A stretch of 64,000 nt of DNA from DYJK01 sp040755055 (GCA_040755055.1 JBFMBS010000021.1:15603-79602); one strand, 5' to 3'. Counted from the first letter of the stretch, positions 36,624 through 46,925 are shown. The notes: generated from the sequence alone by a model not told the origin. Made by a program: numbers and translations.

Positions 36624-38027
36624 CTATTTCTTGATTATTAGATCGCTTATAGAACTGCTTACTGATCCGGCAATTTTGTTTATGTCCGACGGCTGAATAG
36701 TCAGTACATCGAACAAAATATCACCTTCCCTTAGTACAGACAAAATCGGGGTTTCATCGTTTATAAGTTTTTTGTATAAGTTGTCGATTAATTTTTTATT
36801 GGCTGATTCGAATAGGAGTTTAACTGCATAACTATTAAGCTCTAACTGCGGTAGGGAACCGCCTCCGCATTGTGCTTTGCTTTCAATTACTTCGGAGTTT
36901 ATTCCGTGATCATGTAAATGTTTTTGAAGAGTTAGTGCCGTGGTGAAGAGTTCTTCTTTAGTTTTACATAACATATTAAATAGAGGAACTTTAGCGATAA
37001 GTTCTTCTTCATCAAAGTATAATTTTAGTATTGAAGTTAAGAGAGCAATAGTAATTTTATCGACTCGGAGAGCACGCATCAACGGGGACCTGGAAATACT
37101 TGAAATTAATCCTTTCCTCCCGGTAATAATTCCGGCTTGCGGACCGCCTAATAATTTATCACAACTGAACATCACTAAATCAGCGCCATCCTTGATAGCA
37201 CTTTGAACATTCGGTTCATCGAGAAACGGGAGTTTGTTTAGTTTTTTAAGCAGCCCGGAACCGATATCGTACATTGAAATTAAGTTATTTTTTTTTGCAA
37301 GTGCTGCAAGTTCTCTTATCTTAACTTCATCGGTAAATCCTTTGATGAAGTAATTCGACTTATGAGCTTTAAATAAAACGCGTGTATTCTTTGTAATCGC
37401 TTTTTCATAATCTTCCAAACATGTTCGGTTTGTTGTTCCGACTTCCACCATAATAGCGCCGCTCGTTTTCATTATTTCAGGAATACGAAATGAACCGCCG
37501 ATTTCGACCAACTCACCACGTGATATTATCACTTCCTTGTTCTCGGTAAATGTTTTGAGTGCGAGAATAATAGCTGCGGCATTATTATTAACAATCTCGG
37601 TATCCTCGGCATCGGTGATTAGCTTAATTATATCCTTAATGTGCTCGGCTCTTTTGCCGCGCTTTGTTGTATTAAGATCAAATTCCAAATTTGAGTAACC
37701 GGCAATTACCGGCATAATTTCATTCACTAGTAAATTACCTAAAGGAGCTCTTCCCAAATTTGTATGAAGAATAATTCCAGTGGCATTAATGACGGGTCTA
37801 TAACTATTTGTTGTTATTTTCTTAACCAACTGAACGATCTCACTACATAATTCCGAAGCACCTTTCGCTTTTTTACCGCCAAGTATTTCTTTCCTTTCGT
37901 TACTAATAATATTTCTAATAGCATTGGTAATAAGATTGATATTAAAAGTCTCTTTGAGTTTAATAATTGAGTTGTCAGATAAAATTCGATCAACCGACGG
38001 GATTTTTTTTAGTTCATTATTCAGCAT
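36624..38027 (-). CDS. selA: L-seryl-tRNA(Sec) selenium transferase SelA
   Basis: 467 residues with the full SelA pattern: RPVINATGIILHTNLGRAPL near the N-terminal third, VNNNAAAIILAL, REGELVEIGGSFRIPEIM-like block (seen as RGELVEIGGSFRIP), and the PLP-lysine motif MFSCDKLLGGPQAGII. It converts Ser-tRNA(Sec) to Sec-tRNA(Sec) using selenophosphate from the SelD fusion at 24861-27107. Directly follows tRNA-Sec and precedes selB. Confidence 0.97.
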   Translation of the reverse strand: MLNNELKKIPSVDRILSDNSIIKLKETFNINLITNAIRNIISNERKEILGGKKAKGASELCSEIVQLVKKITTNSYRPVINATGIILHTNLGRAPLGNLLVNEIMPVIAGYSNLEFDLNTTKRGKRAEHIKDIIKLITDAEDTEIVNNNAAAIILALKTFTENKEVIISRGELVEIGGSFRIPEIMKTSGAIMVEVGTTNRTCLEDYEKAITKNTRVLFKAHKSNYFIKGFTDEVKIRELAALAKKNNLISMYDIGSGLLKKLNKLPFLDEPNVQSAIKDGADLVMFSCDKLLGGPQAGIITGRKGLISSISRSPLMRALRVDKITIALLTSILKLYFDEEELIAKVPLFNMLCKTKEELFTTALTLQKHLHDHGINSEVIESKAQCGGGSLPQLELNSYAVKLLFESANKKLIDNLYKKLINDETPILSVLREGDILFDVLTIQPSDINKIAGSVSSSISDLIIKK

Positions 38028-38052
38028 ATTGAAACAACGGTATATGTTAGAG

Positions 38053-38144
38053 CAGAGAGGGTAGGAATCGAACCTACCACCGGCGGTTTTATCCGTCGGC
38101 TGCCGGTTTTGAAGACCGGGCGAAACACCAGTTTCTTCCTCTCC
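38053..38144 (-). tRNA. selC: tRNA-Sec(TCA)
   Basis: 92 bases. Anticodon stem CCGG(T)/ACCGG with loop CTTCAAA gives anticodon TCA (reads UGA). The long acceptor/T stack (GGAGAGG with CCTCTCT; GTAGG/CCTAC around TTCGATT), an extended D-stem (GAAAC/GTTTC) and a long variable arm (AGCCGACGG...CCGCCGGT) are diagnostic of bacterial tRNA-Sec. Discriminator G. Located between the formate dehydrogenase operon and selA. Confidence 0.96.
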
Positions 38145-38230
38145 GTTGTTACAAATAACTTTTGAAAGTTATTGCCTTGTTACTTAAATAATAATTTATG
38201 GTGCAACAATGACTCGTTCATTAAATCAAT

Positions 38231-38749
38231 TTAAAATCCTTGTACTTTTAATAAAACCCGTTGTAATTGTTCAATTTCTTCCGGTAGTATTTTACCGTTG
38301 CTCTTTTTAGACATTCTTTGAAGAATCTCTCGCTGCATCGATAGGTTCATTGCACCAAGAATTTGTATCTGTTGTTCATCATGGCACTTAACACATTTTA
38401 ATAGTGATAATGAATTGTGGACTTTATCAATTTCTTCCGGTGTAAGGTGAACATCGGGCATTTTTTCTAGAAAGTGTATGATGCCGGTTATCTCGGTATC
38501 TGTACCGTGGATACCCATAAACTTTCTATCACTGTGACAGCTTGTACAGTTTTCTTCAAGAACCTTAAAAGGTTGAAATGAGGCACTTTTGATCTTTTCG
38601 CTTTCAATTTTAAGAAGTGTAGCTTTCACTTCCTTTAGCTCATTTCTAACATCCAAAAGAATTTGTGTAACGAAAATTATAACTATGGCTATTATTATTA
38701 TGAGGAGAAAAGGAAGCAGCCTTTCAAGTAGATGTTTATTATTCTCCAT
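38231..38749 (-). CDS. Membrane-anchored diheme cytochrome c
   Basis: About 172 residues from the ATG at 38749, which follows GAGGG and places an N-terminal membrane anchor (about 10-32) at the start; a longer frame reaches into the upstream gene. A coiled segment (VRNELKEVKATLLKIESEK) leads to two heme c motifs, CTSCH and CVKCH. It follows the NrfD-like subunit by 17 bases, so it is the likely electron exit of the formate dehydrogenase complex, facing the periplasm. Confidence 0.82.
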   Translation of the reverse strand: MENNKHLLERLLPFLLIIIIAIVIIFVTQILLDVRNELKEVKATLLKIESEKIKSASFQPFKVLEENCTSCHSDRKFMGIHGTDTEITGIIHFLEKMPDVHLTPEEIDKVHNSLSLLKCVKCHDEQQIQILGAMNLSMQREILQRMSKKSNGKILPEEIEQLQRVLLKVQGF

Positions 38750-38765
38750 ATCATTATCCCTCGCT

Positions 38766-40073
38766 TTAAGCTGTTGGAGCGGTTTCATGTTCATAGATGG
38801 GCAAATTTTCAGTTGCCCATTTGAATACAATCAAACCGATTGCAACAACACCTATTGTAATAAATATTTCTATCCAGTATGGATAGTATGGATCCCATTT
38901 ATCAACGTATATCCCGACTACTGCAACGTTAATCCGGTTCCATATCAATCCAATAACGACAAATGATGAAGCCCATAACATTCCGCCCTTGGTTTTAATA
39001 ATCTCCGGTGTGATATAAAAAATCAGCGGTATTATAATGCCAACCAATACTTCGAGCCACCATGAAATTGCTTGAACGCTGATAGTGAATGTTTCTAATG
39101 CGACATTTCTTCCGATGATATCCGCGACCTTTATGAACAAATAAAAACTTAGTAAGTACGGCATCCACTTTGCCAGACTTGAAATCAGATCAAATTTTGA
39201 CTGATGTTTTAGAATTTTTTCACTCATCAAGGATTCAAAAGTTACCATTGCCGGTGCTGCTGTAATAGCAGAAAAGAGTGATAATAAAGGAATTATCGGC
39301 GTGTACCAGAGCAGATGTAATTTTGTTGGAGCTAATAAAAATATTGTACCGAGCGATGATTGATGCATGGTCGAAAACATAACCCCGGCCATTATTAAAA
39401 TTATCGGCATCTGTTTATCGCGCGGCATCCATCCTTTGCGCATAGAAATTTCCCACACAAGGAGAATCGCAACCATTATTAGTGCCCATACAAACGAGTA
39501 AGACATCGCAAGCGTGAACATCCCGAGCATAAAAATTACGATCCATGGGACGACATCTTTCCACAGAGCCAATAATTTATTGAGTTGCAGTTTCTCAAGT
39601 ACGATCGGCATAAACTCAAGAATTAGTACTGTTGTGTAGAGCATAACACACCATGCAACTTCAAACATAGGCGAAGCATGATTCCATGAGTAAATTGCTC
39701 TCCACAAATTCCATGGTCTGCCTAAATCGAAGAAGAGTCCAAAAATAAAAAGTAGGTAGCCAAGTAATGCGGTTAAAATTGCCGGTCGTGCCAGTGAATG
39801 GTATTTGTGTCCGCCAAACAGATGAACTGTTCCGGCCATGACAAATCCGCCGGCGGCAAGTGCAATACCGGCAAGTATGTCAAAACCAATCCACAAACCC
39901 CATGGATAGCCATCGCTTAAATTTGTTGCTCCTCCTAATCCTACAGCATAACGGTAAAGAACTAATAAGATACCGAATAGAGCGAGTACCCAAACTATTT
40001 TACCTCCGATGGAGAGTTTGCCGAATGATTTTTTTATTGTGTCAAACAATTCGATTTTATTTTTCTTTTCCAT
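38766..40073 (-). CDS. NrfD/HybB-type membrane subunit of formate dehydrogenase
   Basis: 435 residues with about ten hydrophobic helices. Conserved NrfD/PsrC/HybB blocks: DGYPWGLWIGFDILAGIALAAGGFVMAG, FFDLGRPWNLWRAIYSWNHASPMFEVAW, and MHQSSLGTIFLLAPTKLHLLWYTP. These proteins carry no heme and move electrons between the ferredoxin subunit and quinone or a cytochrome. The gene lies four bases after fdhB and just before the diheme cytochrome. Confidence 0.9.
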   Translation of the reverse strand: MEKKNKIELFDTIKKSFGKLSIGGKIVWVLALFGILLVLYRYAVGLGGATNLSDGYPWGLWIGFDILAGIALAAGGFVMAGTVHLFGGHKYHSLARPAILTALLGYLLFIFGLFFDLGRPWNLWRAIYSWNHASPMFEVAWCVMLYTTVLILEFMPIVLEKLQLNKLLALWKDVVPWIVIFMLGMFTLAMSYSFVWALIMVAILLVWEISMRKGWMPRDKQMPIILIMAGVMFSTMHQSSLGTIFLLAPTKLHLLWYTPIIPLLSLFSAITAAPAMVTFESLMSEKILKHQSKFDLISSLAKWMPYLLSFYLFIKVADIIGRNVALETFTISVQAISWWLEVLVGIIIPLIFYITPEIIKTKGGMLWASSFVVIGLIWNRINVAVVGIYVDKWDPYYPYWIEIFITIGVVAIGLIVFKWATENLPIYEHETAPTA

Positions 40074-40076
40074 TTG

Positions 40077-40871
40077 CTAACCCTCCATTCCAGATTTAGT
40101 TTCTTTTTCGAGTTCCTTCTTGCGATTAACGACCCATGAAACACCACCAAGAACTAAACCCAGCCCGGTTAAAACATACGGAATCGGTTTCATTGCGTGA
40201 CTTGATTTGCTAACAATCGGATCCATTGGAATATTAGTATCGAATCCAATTTCATTAAAAGGAACATTTGATATGTGCATTACACATGTTCCGCCAGCTT
40301 CCTCTTTACCATATATATGATGAATATAGAATGTAGGATTTTTCCTGATACGGTCTTCGGCTTCGGCAATTAATTCATCCCGTTCACCGAATACAATTGC
40401 ATCGGTCGAGCAAACCTTTGCACAAGCCGGTTCCATCCCGGCATTAATTCTATCTGCACACATTGTACATTTTGTTATTTCAGGAATAATCTTATTCCAT
40501 TCGAATCGCGGTACTTTGAACGGACACGCTAATTGGCAATAGCGGCATCCAAGACAAATAGAAGCATGATAGATCACCGGGCCGGCTTCTGTCTTCTCTA
40601 ATGCACTAACCGGGCAAGCCGAAGCACACGCCGGTACATTGCAATGGAAACATTGCATTTTACCAAACACCCAATCGAAACGGTTGTTGACTTCCACTTC
40701 ATTATATGTTATTAATGTCCAGGTACTGGGTGATAAATCGGGTGGATTTTGGTATCCTTTGCCAGAGAAGAAAGTAGTTTCTTCAGCATTTAATTCATTC
40801 CATTCTTTGCAAGCAACCTGGCAAGCGCGGCATCCGATACATCTGGTTGAATCAATAAGTAATGCTTTCAT
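40077..40871 (-). CDS. fdhB: Formate dehydrogenase iron-sulfur subunit (FdnH-like)
   Basis: 264 residues with four ferredoxin-type clusters: CIGCRACQVACKEWN, CFHCNVPACASACP, CLGCRYCQLACPF and CTMCADRINAGMEPACAKVC. A C-terminal membrane helix (about 232-250, YVLTGLGLVLGGVSWVV) anchors it, as in E. coli FdnH. The ATG overlaps the fdhA stop (ATGA), giving tight coupling. It relays electrons from the molybdopterin subunit to the NrfD-like membrane partner. Confidence 0.95.
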   Translation of the reverse strand: MKALLIDSTRCIGCRACQVACKEWNELNAEETTFFSGKGYQNPPDLSPSTWTLITYNEVEVNNRFDWVFGKMQCFHCNVPACASACPVSALEKTEAGPVIYHASICLGCRYCQLACPFKVPRFEWNKIIPEITKCTMCADRINAGMEPACAKVCSTDAIVFGERDELIAEAEDRIRKNPTFYIHHIYGKEEAGGTCVMHISNVPFNEIGFDTNIPMDPIVSKSSHAMKPIPYVLTGLGLVLGGVSWVVNRKKELEKETKSGMEG

Positions 40872-43800
40872 GCCGCACCTCCTTCTTTTCTATGAACATC
40901 GCAGAGGAAAGCTTTATATTCCGGTATCATTGTGTTAGCATCGCCAATATGAGAAGTGAGTAGATTGGCACTGTCGCCCCTTGCCAAACCGCTATATCCG
41001 AAATGCCAGACGATTCCAACTTCGTGAACTATTTTTCCGTTGAGATGGAAAGGTTGAAAACGCCGTGTTACAAGTGCAAAGGCATCCATAGAACCGCGTG
41101 CCGTTTCAACAACAACCAGATCGCCATTTTTTATGTTCTTTTGATTTGCCAACTCATACCCGAGTTCAACAAATACGTCGGGGACTAATTCTGCAAGCCA
41201 TGGGATATTGCGGGTCATAGCACCGGCTTGCCAGTGCTCACTTACGCGGTACGTTGTGCCAATAATAGGATATTTTGTGACATCACCAACGGGATTACCT
41301 TCAGGATTTATCTTATACCAGAGTTTGACAGCCGGGTTAACTTGCTGGCTCGATAAATAATTCTCAACCGGGCTTTCAAGTGGTTCATAGTGTTCCGGAA
41401 GGGGACCGTCGTTTAAGTTTGGTGCAAAGAGCCATGCATGCCCATCCGGTTTCATGATGAATGGATATTTATCATTTGGCGGCCATGGTCCGTCAGGTAC
41501 ATCGCCTTCCCATTTGAGAGTAGTTTCATTCCATCTTATAACCCATCTTTTTAGATCGAGCGGTTTTCCGGTTAAATCAACAGAAGCTCGGTTATAAATA
41601 ATTCTTCGATTAACCGGCCAAGCCCATGACCATTCGGGGTATAATCCTATATTATTAACAGCGTCTTTTTTCTTACGCCGTGCCATATTGTTTTTTTCAG
41701 GTGTGTGACCGGGATATGAGCCGCAGTAAATCCATGAACCGCAGCTTGTTGAACCATCATCTTGAAGGGTAGCGAACGAAGGGGCTTGATCACCTTTCTT
41801 GAAAGATTTTAAATCTTTCAAAATCATAACTTCTTTACTCTGGACAAATCCGCCGTTAATTTCACGCGCCACAAAATGAACATCAGGTTCTTTGTGAAAA
41901 TCAATCTCAGCGCCGTTACCATAATTCCAGTTTAGATTAAGGATTGGTTCTCTGTAAACACCGTCTTTAGCATATTCCTTTTTAACTGCTTTATGCAGAG
42001 CATCAAGAATCCAGAGATCGGATCTTGATTCACCGATCGGCTCAACAGCTTTGTAACGCCATTGGACCCATCTTCCGCTGTTGGATACGCTTCCTTCTTT
42101 TTCTATTGACGAACAAGCCGGTAATAGAAATACCTCGGTTTGGTTATCAGCCGGGTTAACACCGGGTCGTTTCCAGAAAACTGAGGTGTCTGTTTCGAAA
42201 ATATCAACAGCAACCATCCACTCTAACTTATCGAGTGCTTTTCTTTCTTTGTTTGTATTTGGTCCTCCAACTGCCGGATTTTGGCCGAATAAGAACAATC
42301 CTTTAATCTTACCTGAATACATTGTTTCAAACAATGAAATATGAGAATAATCGGCACTCCTCTTTGGTATATAATTAAAACCGAAATCATTATCAGGTGT
42401 TGCATTATTTCCATACCAGGCTTTCAAGAGAGAAGTAATATATTTTGGATAATTACCCCACCAGTTTGCAGATTTAGGATCATTAGTCTTGGGCGTGTTA
42501 TTCTTTTTATAATCTTCCAGGGTCTGATCCGCTTTTGTAGGTGAAGCAAGGTAACCTGGAAGAAGATGGAATAACAATCCCATATCTGTAGAACCTTGAA
42601 CATTTGATTCACCGCGAAGAGCATTAATACCGCCGCCGGCAAGTCCTACATTTCCTAATAACAGTTGTAGTATAGAATATGACCTTATGTTTTGAGTACC
42701 GTGTGTATGTTGTGTTGTACCCATAGCATATAACCATGTTGCAACTCTATTCTTTGCCCATGTAGATGTATAAGTACGGCAGACCTTTTCATAAATATCT
42801 TTTGGTGCGCCGGTAATTTGGCAGACAGTATCAATGTCATATCTTTTAAAGTGCTTTTTCATTAACTGAAAAACGCATCGCGGATGCTGTAATGATAAAT
42901 CTTTTTTTGGAAGTCCGCTTCCATCTAGTTCGTATGCCCAAAAAGTTTTATCGTAAGCTCGTGTATCGTTGTTATATCCGCTAAACAATCCGTCGTTGAA
43001 AGAATATTTTTCGGAAATTAAAAATGATGCGTTTGTATAATCGAGTACATAATCTTTATTGATGAAATCATTTTCCAGCGCATAATTTATTATCCCGTTA
43101 ACAAAAGCAATATCTGTTCCGCTACGGAACTTGCAATAAATATCTGCGAAGGATGAAGTTCTAGTATAACGAGGGTCGCAATTAATAATTATAGCGCCTC
43201 TTTCCTTAGCGCGTGTAAGCCATTTAGAGGCAATGGGGTGGTTTTCAACAATGTTGGAACCCATAACCATGGCAACATCAGTGTTAATTATGTCTATCCA
43301 ATGGTTTGTCATTGCGCCCCGTCCAAACGTAGCAGCCAAACTGGCCACTGTTGAACTGTGTCATATTCGCGCCTGGTGTTCTAAATATGTAACACCAAGC
43401 GATCTTGCAAATTTTGAATAGAGATAACATTCTTCATTATCGAGAGCGGCACCGCCAAGACAAGCAATACCGTTTGTTCTGTTGACAATCTTACCATCAT
43501 CTTCTTTAGCAACAAAAGTAGCATCACGTGTTTTCTTAACACGTTTAGCTATTTCCGTAAGAGCCCAATCCCAGGATTTTTCTTCCCATTCTGAACTCCC
43601 CGGTGCACGATATTTAACTTTGTTAAGTCGTCTTTCATTAACGGCAAGTTGGAATATCGCCATGCCTTTCGAACAGAGCGTCCCTTCATTAATCGGGTGA
43701 TCGGGATCTCCTTCTATGTTGATCACTTTTCCTTCTCGTGCGGAAACAATTAGACCACAACCTACTCCGCAGAACGGACAAATTGTTGTGCTCTCTGTTG

Positions 43801-43927
43801 TCTGCACGGTTTTGATTTCAGGTATCTCAGCTGCTTTTACATTTTTTGGAACACCGAAGAGTGAAACAATCCCCCCAAGAGTTCCGGTGCCGGCAGCACC
43901 TAGAAAGCCACGTCGAGATATTTTCAT
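40868..43927 (-). CDS. fdhA: Selenocysteine formate dehydrogenase catalytic subunit
   Basis: 1019 residues with an in-frame TGA at 43361-43363 read as Sec, residue 189 in LEHQARI-U-HSSTVASLAATFGRG, the same place as Sec196 of E. coli FdnG. I start at the ATG at 43927 (AGGA upstream); a Tat signal follows directly (SRRGFLGAAG). The N-terminal 4Fe-4S motif is CPFCGVGCGL...CSKG, then molybdopterin domains with GSNIVENHPIASKW and GQNPAVGGPN. A hairpin follows the UGA at SECIS distance, and tRNA-Sec, selA and selB are next door. Oxidises formate in the periplasm. Confidence 0.96.
43331..43363 (-). promoter_or_regulatory. SECIS-like hairpin after the fdhA UGA
   Basis: On the minus strand AGTGGCC and GGCTGCT form a seven-pair stem (two G-T pairs) around loop AGTTT. 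The stem begins 12 bases after the UGA, about the spacing of the E. coli fdhF/fdnG SECIS; the loop keeps a GU. Bound by SelB. Confidence 0.7.
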
Positions 43928-43969
43928 AAGCAACTTCCTTTTGTTATTATAAACTTTTTCTTATTCCGT

Positions 43970-44884
43970 TTAGTTGATACTAATTTTTTCTTTAATAGCT
44001 TTTTGCCGATACATCAGTAATTCATTCCCGGTCGAATTATCATATCGTACGGTTAATATTGATTCCTGGATAAATCCTTGTTTTTCTGCAATCATGTCGA
44101 GTGGAATTGTACCCAGGTACATTTTGTCGAACGGAAAATTTACCGCAGCATCGTTGCTTTTAACTTCTTTTAAATATCTTTTACATTTTTTGCATGTATG
44201 GATCCGGTATGATCCTTCATTAACCGGACTTAAGATTTCAAGAAATTCATGATTTTCATTCAAACAGAAAACACATTGCGTTCTTTTGAATTTCCATTTT
44301 GTATTGCAGCAAACGCACCATAAGGTTCTTTCACCGGTTTCTTCGTTTATATGAGCCAGAGCCGGCCAGTGACCGCAAACCGGGCAATAACCGTAGAGCC
44401 ATATTAGTTTATTTATTTCTTCCAATAAAAAAGCAGCTGCTTGTTCCCTGAAGGGGCGTGCAAGAAAAATTAAAAAGAAAGTGAATAAATCTTCTGAAAG
44501 ATTTAGTTGTTGAATCTGCTTACGAATTTTATTCCCTTCATTTTTTATCGTTGAAAGAATTATATCGTGCGGATTTATCTTCTCACTAACGAGATAATCA
44601 TTGATTGTTTTTATTTCGTCTATGCGGTCCACTAAGTGAATTTTTAACAGTTCAACTAATTCTAATGCAAGAGAATTGCTTTCACTTTCACGGATTTCTA
44701 TGCCGCATGGACTGAATAAATAACTTCCCTCCGATAACCTTTCGTTGATATTTTCTTTGTCATCCCGTATAGGTAATTTTTTAAACAAGGAGAGTGCCCG
44801 GCTCTTTTCTAAATATTTGTTAAGTCCGGAAATGAATGGTGCCAGTATTTCCAAATTGTCTTTGATTGAATTAATCTGCTTCAA
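43970..44884 (-). CDS. fdhE: Formate dehydrogenase accessory protein FdhE
   Basis: 304 residues. The C-terminal half carries four paired-cysteine knuckles: CPVCGHWPALAHI, CVCCNTKWKFKRT, CVFCLNENHEFLEI and CKKCKRYLKEV, the rubredoxin-like iron site pattern of FdhE. FdhE binds the catalytic subunit of respiratory formate dehydrogenases and assists maturation before Tat export. Lies between fdhA and the porin-like gene, in the same direction. Confidence 0.9.
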   Translation of the reverse strand: MKQINSIKDNLEILAPFISGLNKYLEKSRALSLFKKLPIRDDKENINERLSEGSYLFSPCGIEIRESESNSLALELVELLKIHLVDRIDEIKTINDYLVSEKINPHDIILSTIKNEGNKIRKQIQQLNLSEDLFTFFLIFLARPFREQAAAFLLEEINKLIWLYGYCPVCGHWPALAHINEETGERTLWCVCCNTKWKFKRTQCVFCLNENHEFLEILSPVNEGSYRIHTCKKCKRYLKEVKSNDAAVNFPFDKMYLGTIPLDMIAEKQGFIQESILTVRYDNSTGNELLMYRQKAIKEKISIN

Positions 44885-44902
44885 TGTAAACTCTTAATTA
44901 AA

Positions 44903-46003
44903 TTAGAAATTAACTTTACCGGATAGGATTCCGATGACGGCTGTTCTATCATCTGATCCTTTTACACTCGTAGTTATATTTCCCAATTCCAGCGCAATTG
45001 AAAATTCTTTTGTGATAGGGAATATTAAGTCCCCATAAATCATCATATTCTGTTCGATTGCACCATTGGAAAGATTATCAGTCTGGTTTTTATCCAATCC
45101 AACACCAAGAACAAAATTGAATTCATCCGAAATTTTAGAAGTTATGTTAGTCCAGAAACTTAAATTTTTCCGGTCGTCATCTTTTTTACCCTTCCCGGCA
45201 ATTGTAAAGAGATCGGAGTTATTTAAGTTTGTGCCCATGTTCAATTCACCGTGAACTTCAAAGTATTTATGGAAGGGCAGTGTGAAATCTATACCAAACC
45301 CGGAAGAAGTATAATCGAAAGAAGAAGTATCGGGTTTAGGTGTAAATGAAGAATAGACAAAGTAGATACCAACAGTTTTATTCTCTAAAAATTTTGCCGA
45401 AAACCTTCCCTGGATCATCGGCATCATAGACTTATTATCATCGCCAATACCGGTTCCGGTTTCTCTTACTGCTTCAGATAGTGCAAGCTGTATCATTGGT
45501 TGAAATCCCTCAGCCGGAATTTTATAATGAAGTTGAATAGAGCCGCGGCGGAATCCTAAGTTACCGGCAAACCATAAATTGCCGTTTGTGTTATTTGTTG
45601 TAGCATTAAGCGGTGAGTAAATATCCCATTGCTGCCCAAATCTTAACTCTAAATTATCCCAGGTAACCGAAGCATACGCAAGTCTAATTCTTGGATTTAC
45701 ATTCGGATCGAATCCATTCGTGCTGAAGAAATCCAATTCGATAACACCGCCAACTTTGATATCTGCCCCGGTAAAACCTTTTAAACCGAAACGAGTATGT
45801 TTTGCTGAAAAACCGACAGCGGATTCATCCACACCGTTTGCAATTTGCGGAGAAGATAAATTTGGATTGCCAAAAGAAAGTACACCTTTTGATGAATACA
45901 CAGCGTCGCCTTTTACGAATCCGTAAGGTTTTAATTCCAACCCTTGAGCGAGAATAGAAAAACTAATCACTAGAAAAAGTAGAAGAGCTAATTTTGTTCT
46001 CAT
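44903..46003 (-). CDS. Outer-membrane porin (DcaP-like)
   Basis: 366 residues with signal peptide (MRTKLALLLFLVISFSILAQ). The pattern is a beta-barrel: alternating strands such as LELKPYGFVKGDAVYSSKG, TRFGLKGFTGADIKVGGVIELDFF, PRIRLAYASVTWDNLELRFGQQWDIYSPLNA, ending in an aromatic residue (SGKVNF). The layout resembles DcaP-like trimeric porins. Within the formate dehydrogenase operon it probably admits formate or another small anion (inference from context). Confidence 0.78.
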   Translation of the reverse strand: MRTKLALLLFLVISFSILAQGLELKPYGFVKGDAVYSSKGVLSFGNPNLSSPQIANGVDESAVGFSAKHTRFGLKGFTGADIKVGGVIELDFFSTNGFDPNVNPRIRLAYASVTWDNLELRFGQQWDIYSPLNATTNNTNGNLWFAGNLGFRRGSIQLHYKIPAEGFQPMIQLALSEAVRETGTGIGDDNKSMMPMIQGRFSAKFLENKTVGIYFVYSSFTPKPDTSSFDYTSSGFGIDFTLPFHKYFEVHGELNMGTNLNNSDLFTIAGKGKKDDDRKNLSFWTNITSKISDEFNFVLGVGLDKNQTDNLSNGAIEQNMMIYGDLIFPITKEFSIALELGNITTSVKGSDDRTAVIGILSGKVNF

Positions 46004-46027
46004 TTAATCTCCATAGGTTAATTGATA

Positions 46028-46897
46028 CTAATTAGTTAATACAACACTATTTTCTTTAACATCTTCTTGAGTACGTTTCCCAATTGTATTTAATGAAGAT
46101 GAAACACGATAAGAGTGAGTATAGATATTAAGTTTATTCCCACGTACAAAACCGATAAGGGTAATTCCAATTTCATTTGAGATTTCAACAGCAAGACCAG
46201 TAGGTGCAGCTCTTGAAGCGACTATCGGTACGCCGGCACGTCCGGCTTTTAATATCATATCCGATGAAATTCTGCCGGAGCAGCATAGGATGTATTTTGA
46301 AAAATCAAGATTTAATCTCAAACCGGCACCAATTACTTTATCAATAGCATTATGTCTTCCTATATCCTCACGAACAATTGATGGCCCATCCGGTTTGATT
46401 AATGCTGCTATGTGAATGCAACCGGTATTTTTATAACCTTGTGAAATAGTTCTAAGATCAGAAAATAATTCACAGATATAATTTGGACTAAAGTGAATCG
46501 ATTCCGTATTTCTTTTTATCGATTTCTTTATCATCCCGGTGTTAAAAGATTTTCCTTGTCCGCATCCCGAGGTAATTGTTTGGTGTTTCTGCCAGATTTT
46601 ACTATCGAATGGATTACTCTCCTTTAATTGGAAAGCAACTTTGTTGCTTTCCCTACAAAATTGTATTTCTTTAATTTCATCAAGGCAAGAAATAATATTA
46701 CTCGTGAAAATAAATCCAACTGCCATTTCCTCGAGGTTATCCGGACTGCACGAAAAGTTTGTTAATAATTCATTGTTAACTGTAATAGTTAATATTATTT
46801 CATTTGCAATCCAATCCGGTTCTTGAACCGGTAGTGAATTATGAAGATTTTCGTGCTTAGAGTATTCTCTAAAAATTATTTTTTTATCCGCTAACAT
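46028..46897 (-). CDS. fdhD: Formate dehydrogenase sulfurtransferase FdhD
   Basis: 289 residues. Family blocks: LEEMAVGFIFTSNII, TSGCGQGKSFN (the active Cys loop; the second Cys of E. coli's C-x-x-C is absent), GCIHIAALIKPDGPSIVREDIGRHNAIDKVIG and CCSGRISSDMILKAGRAGVPIVASRAAPTGLAVEIS. FdhD transfers sulfur from IscS to the molybdenum cofactor of formate dehydrogenase. Codons about 82-90 are encoded by a perfect palindrome (46630-46652) that keeps the frame. Lies upstream of the porin and fdhE genes. Confidence 0.94.
   Translation of the reverse strand: MLADKKIIFREYSKHENLHNSLPVQEPDWIANEIILTITVNNELLTNFSCSPDNLEEMAVGFIFTSNIISCLDEIKEIQFCRESNKVAFQLKESNPFDSKIWQKHQTITSGCGQGKSFNTGMIKKSIKRNTESIHFSPNYICELFSDLRTISQGYKNTGCIHIAALIKPDGPSIVREDIGRHNAIDKVIGAGLRLNLDFSKYILCCSGRISSDMILKAGRAGVPIVASRAAPTGLAVEISNEIGITLIGFVRGNKLNIYTHSYRVSSSLNTIGKRTQEDVKENSVVLTN
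46630..46658. repeat. Palindrome of the TGTAGG family inside fdhD
   Basis: Ten-base arms GGAAAGCAAC and GTTGCTTTCC around TTT, flanked by CCTACA (TGTAGG on the coding strand). The flank is the same as beside the palindromes at 21886, 21948 and 33923, though the arms differ in sequence. It encodes ESNKVAFQ in frame. Confidence 0.7.
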
Positions 46898-46925
46898 TTT
46901 TATACAGTAATTAAGATTTAATATT

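Noticed and set aside
43361..43363. TGA in fdhA as a nonsense mutation or gene boundary
   Set aside because: The position equals the Sec residue of formate dehydrogenases, a SECIS-like hairpin follows, and the sel genes are adjacent.
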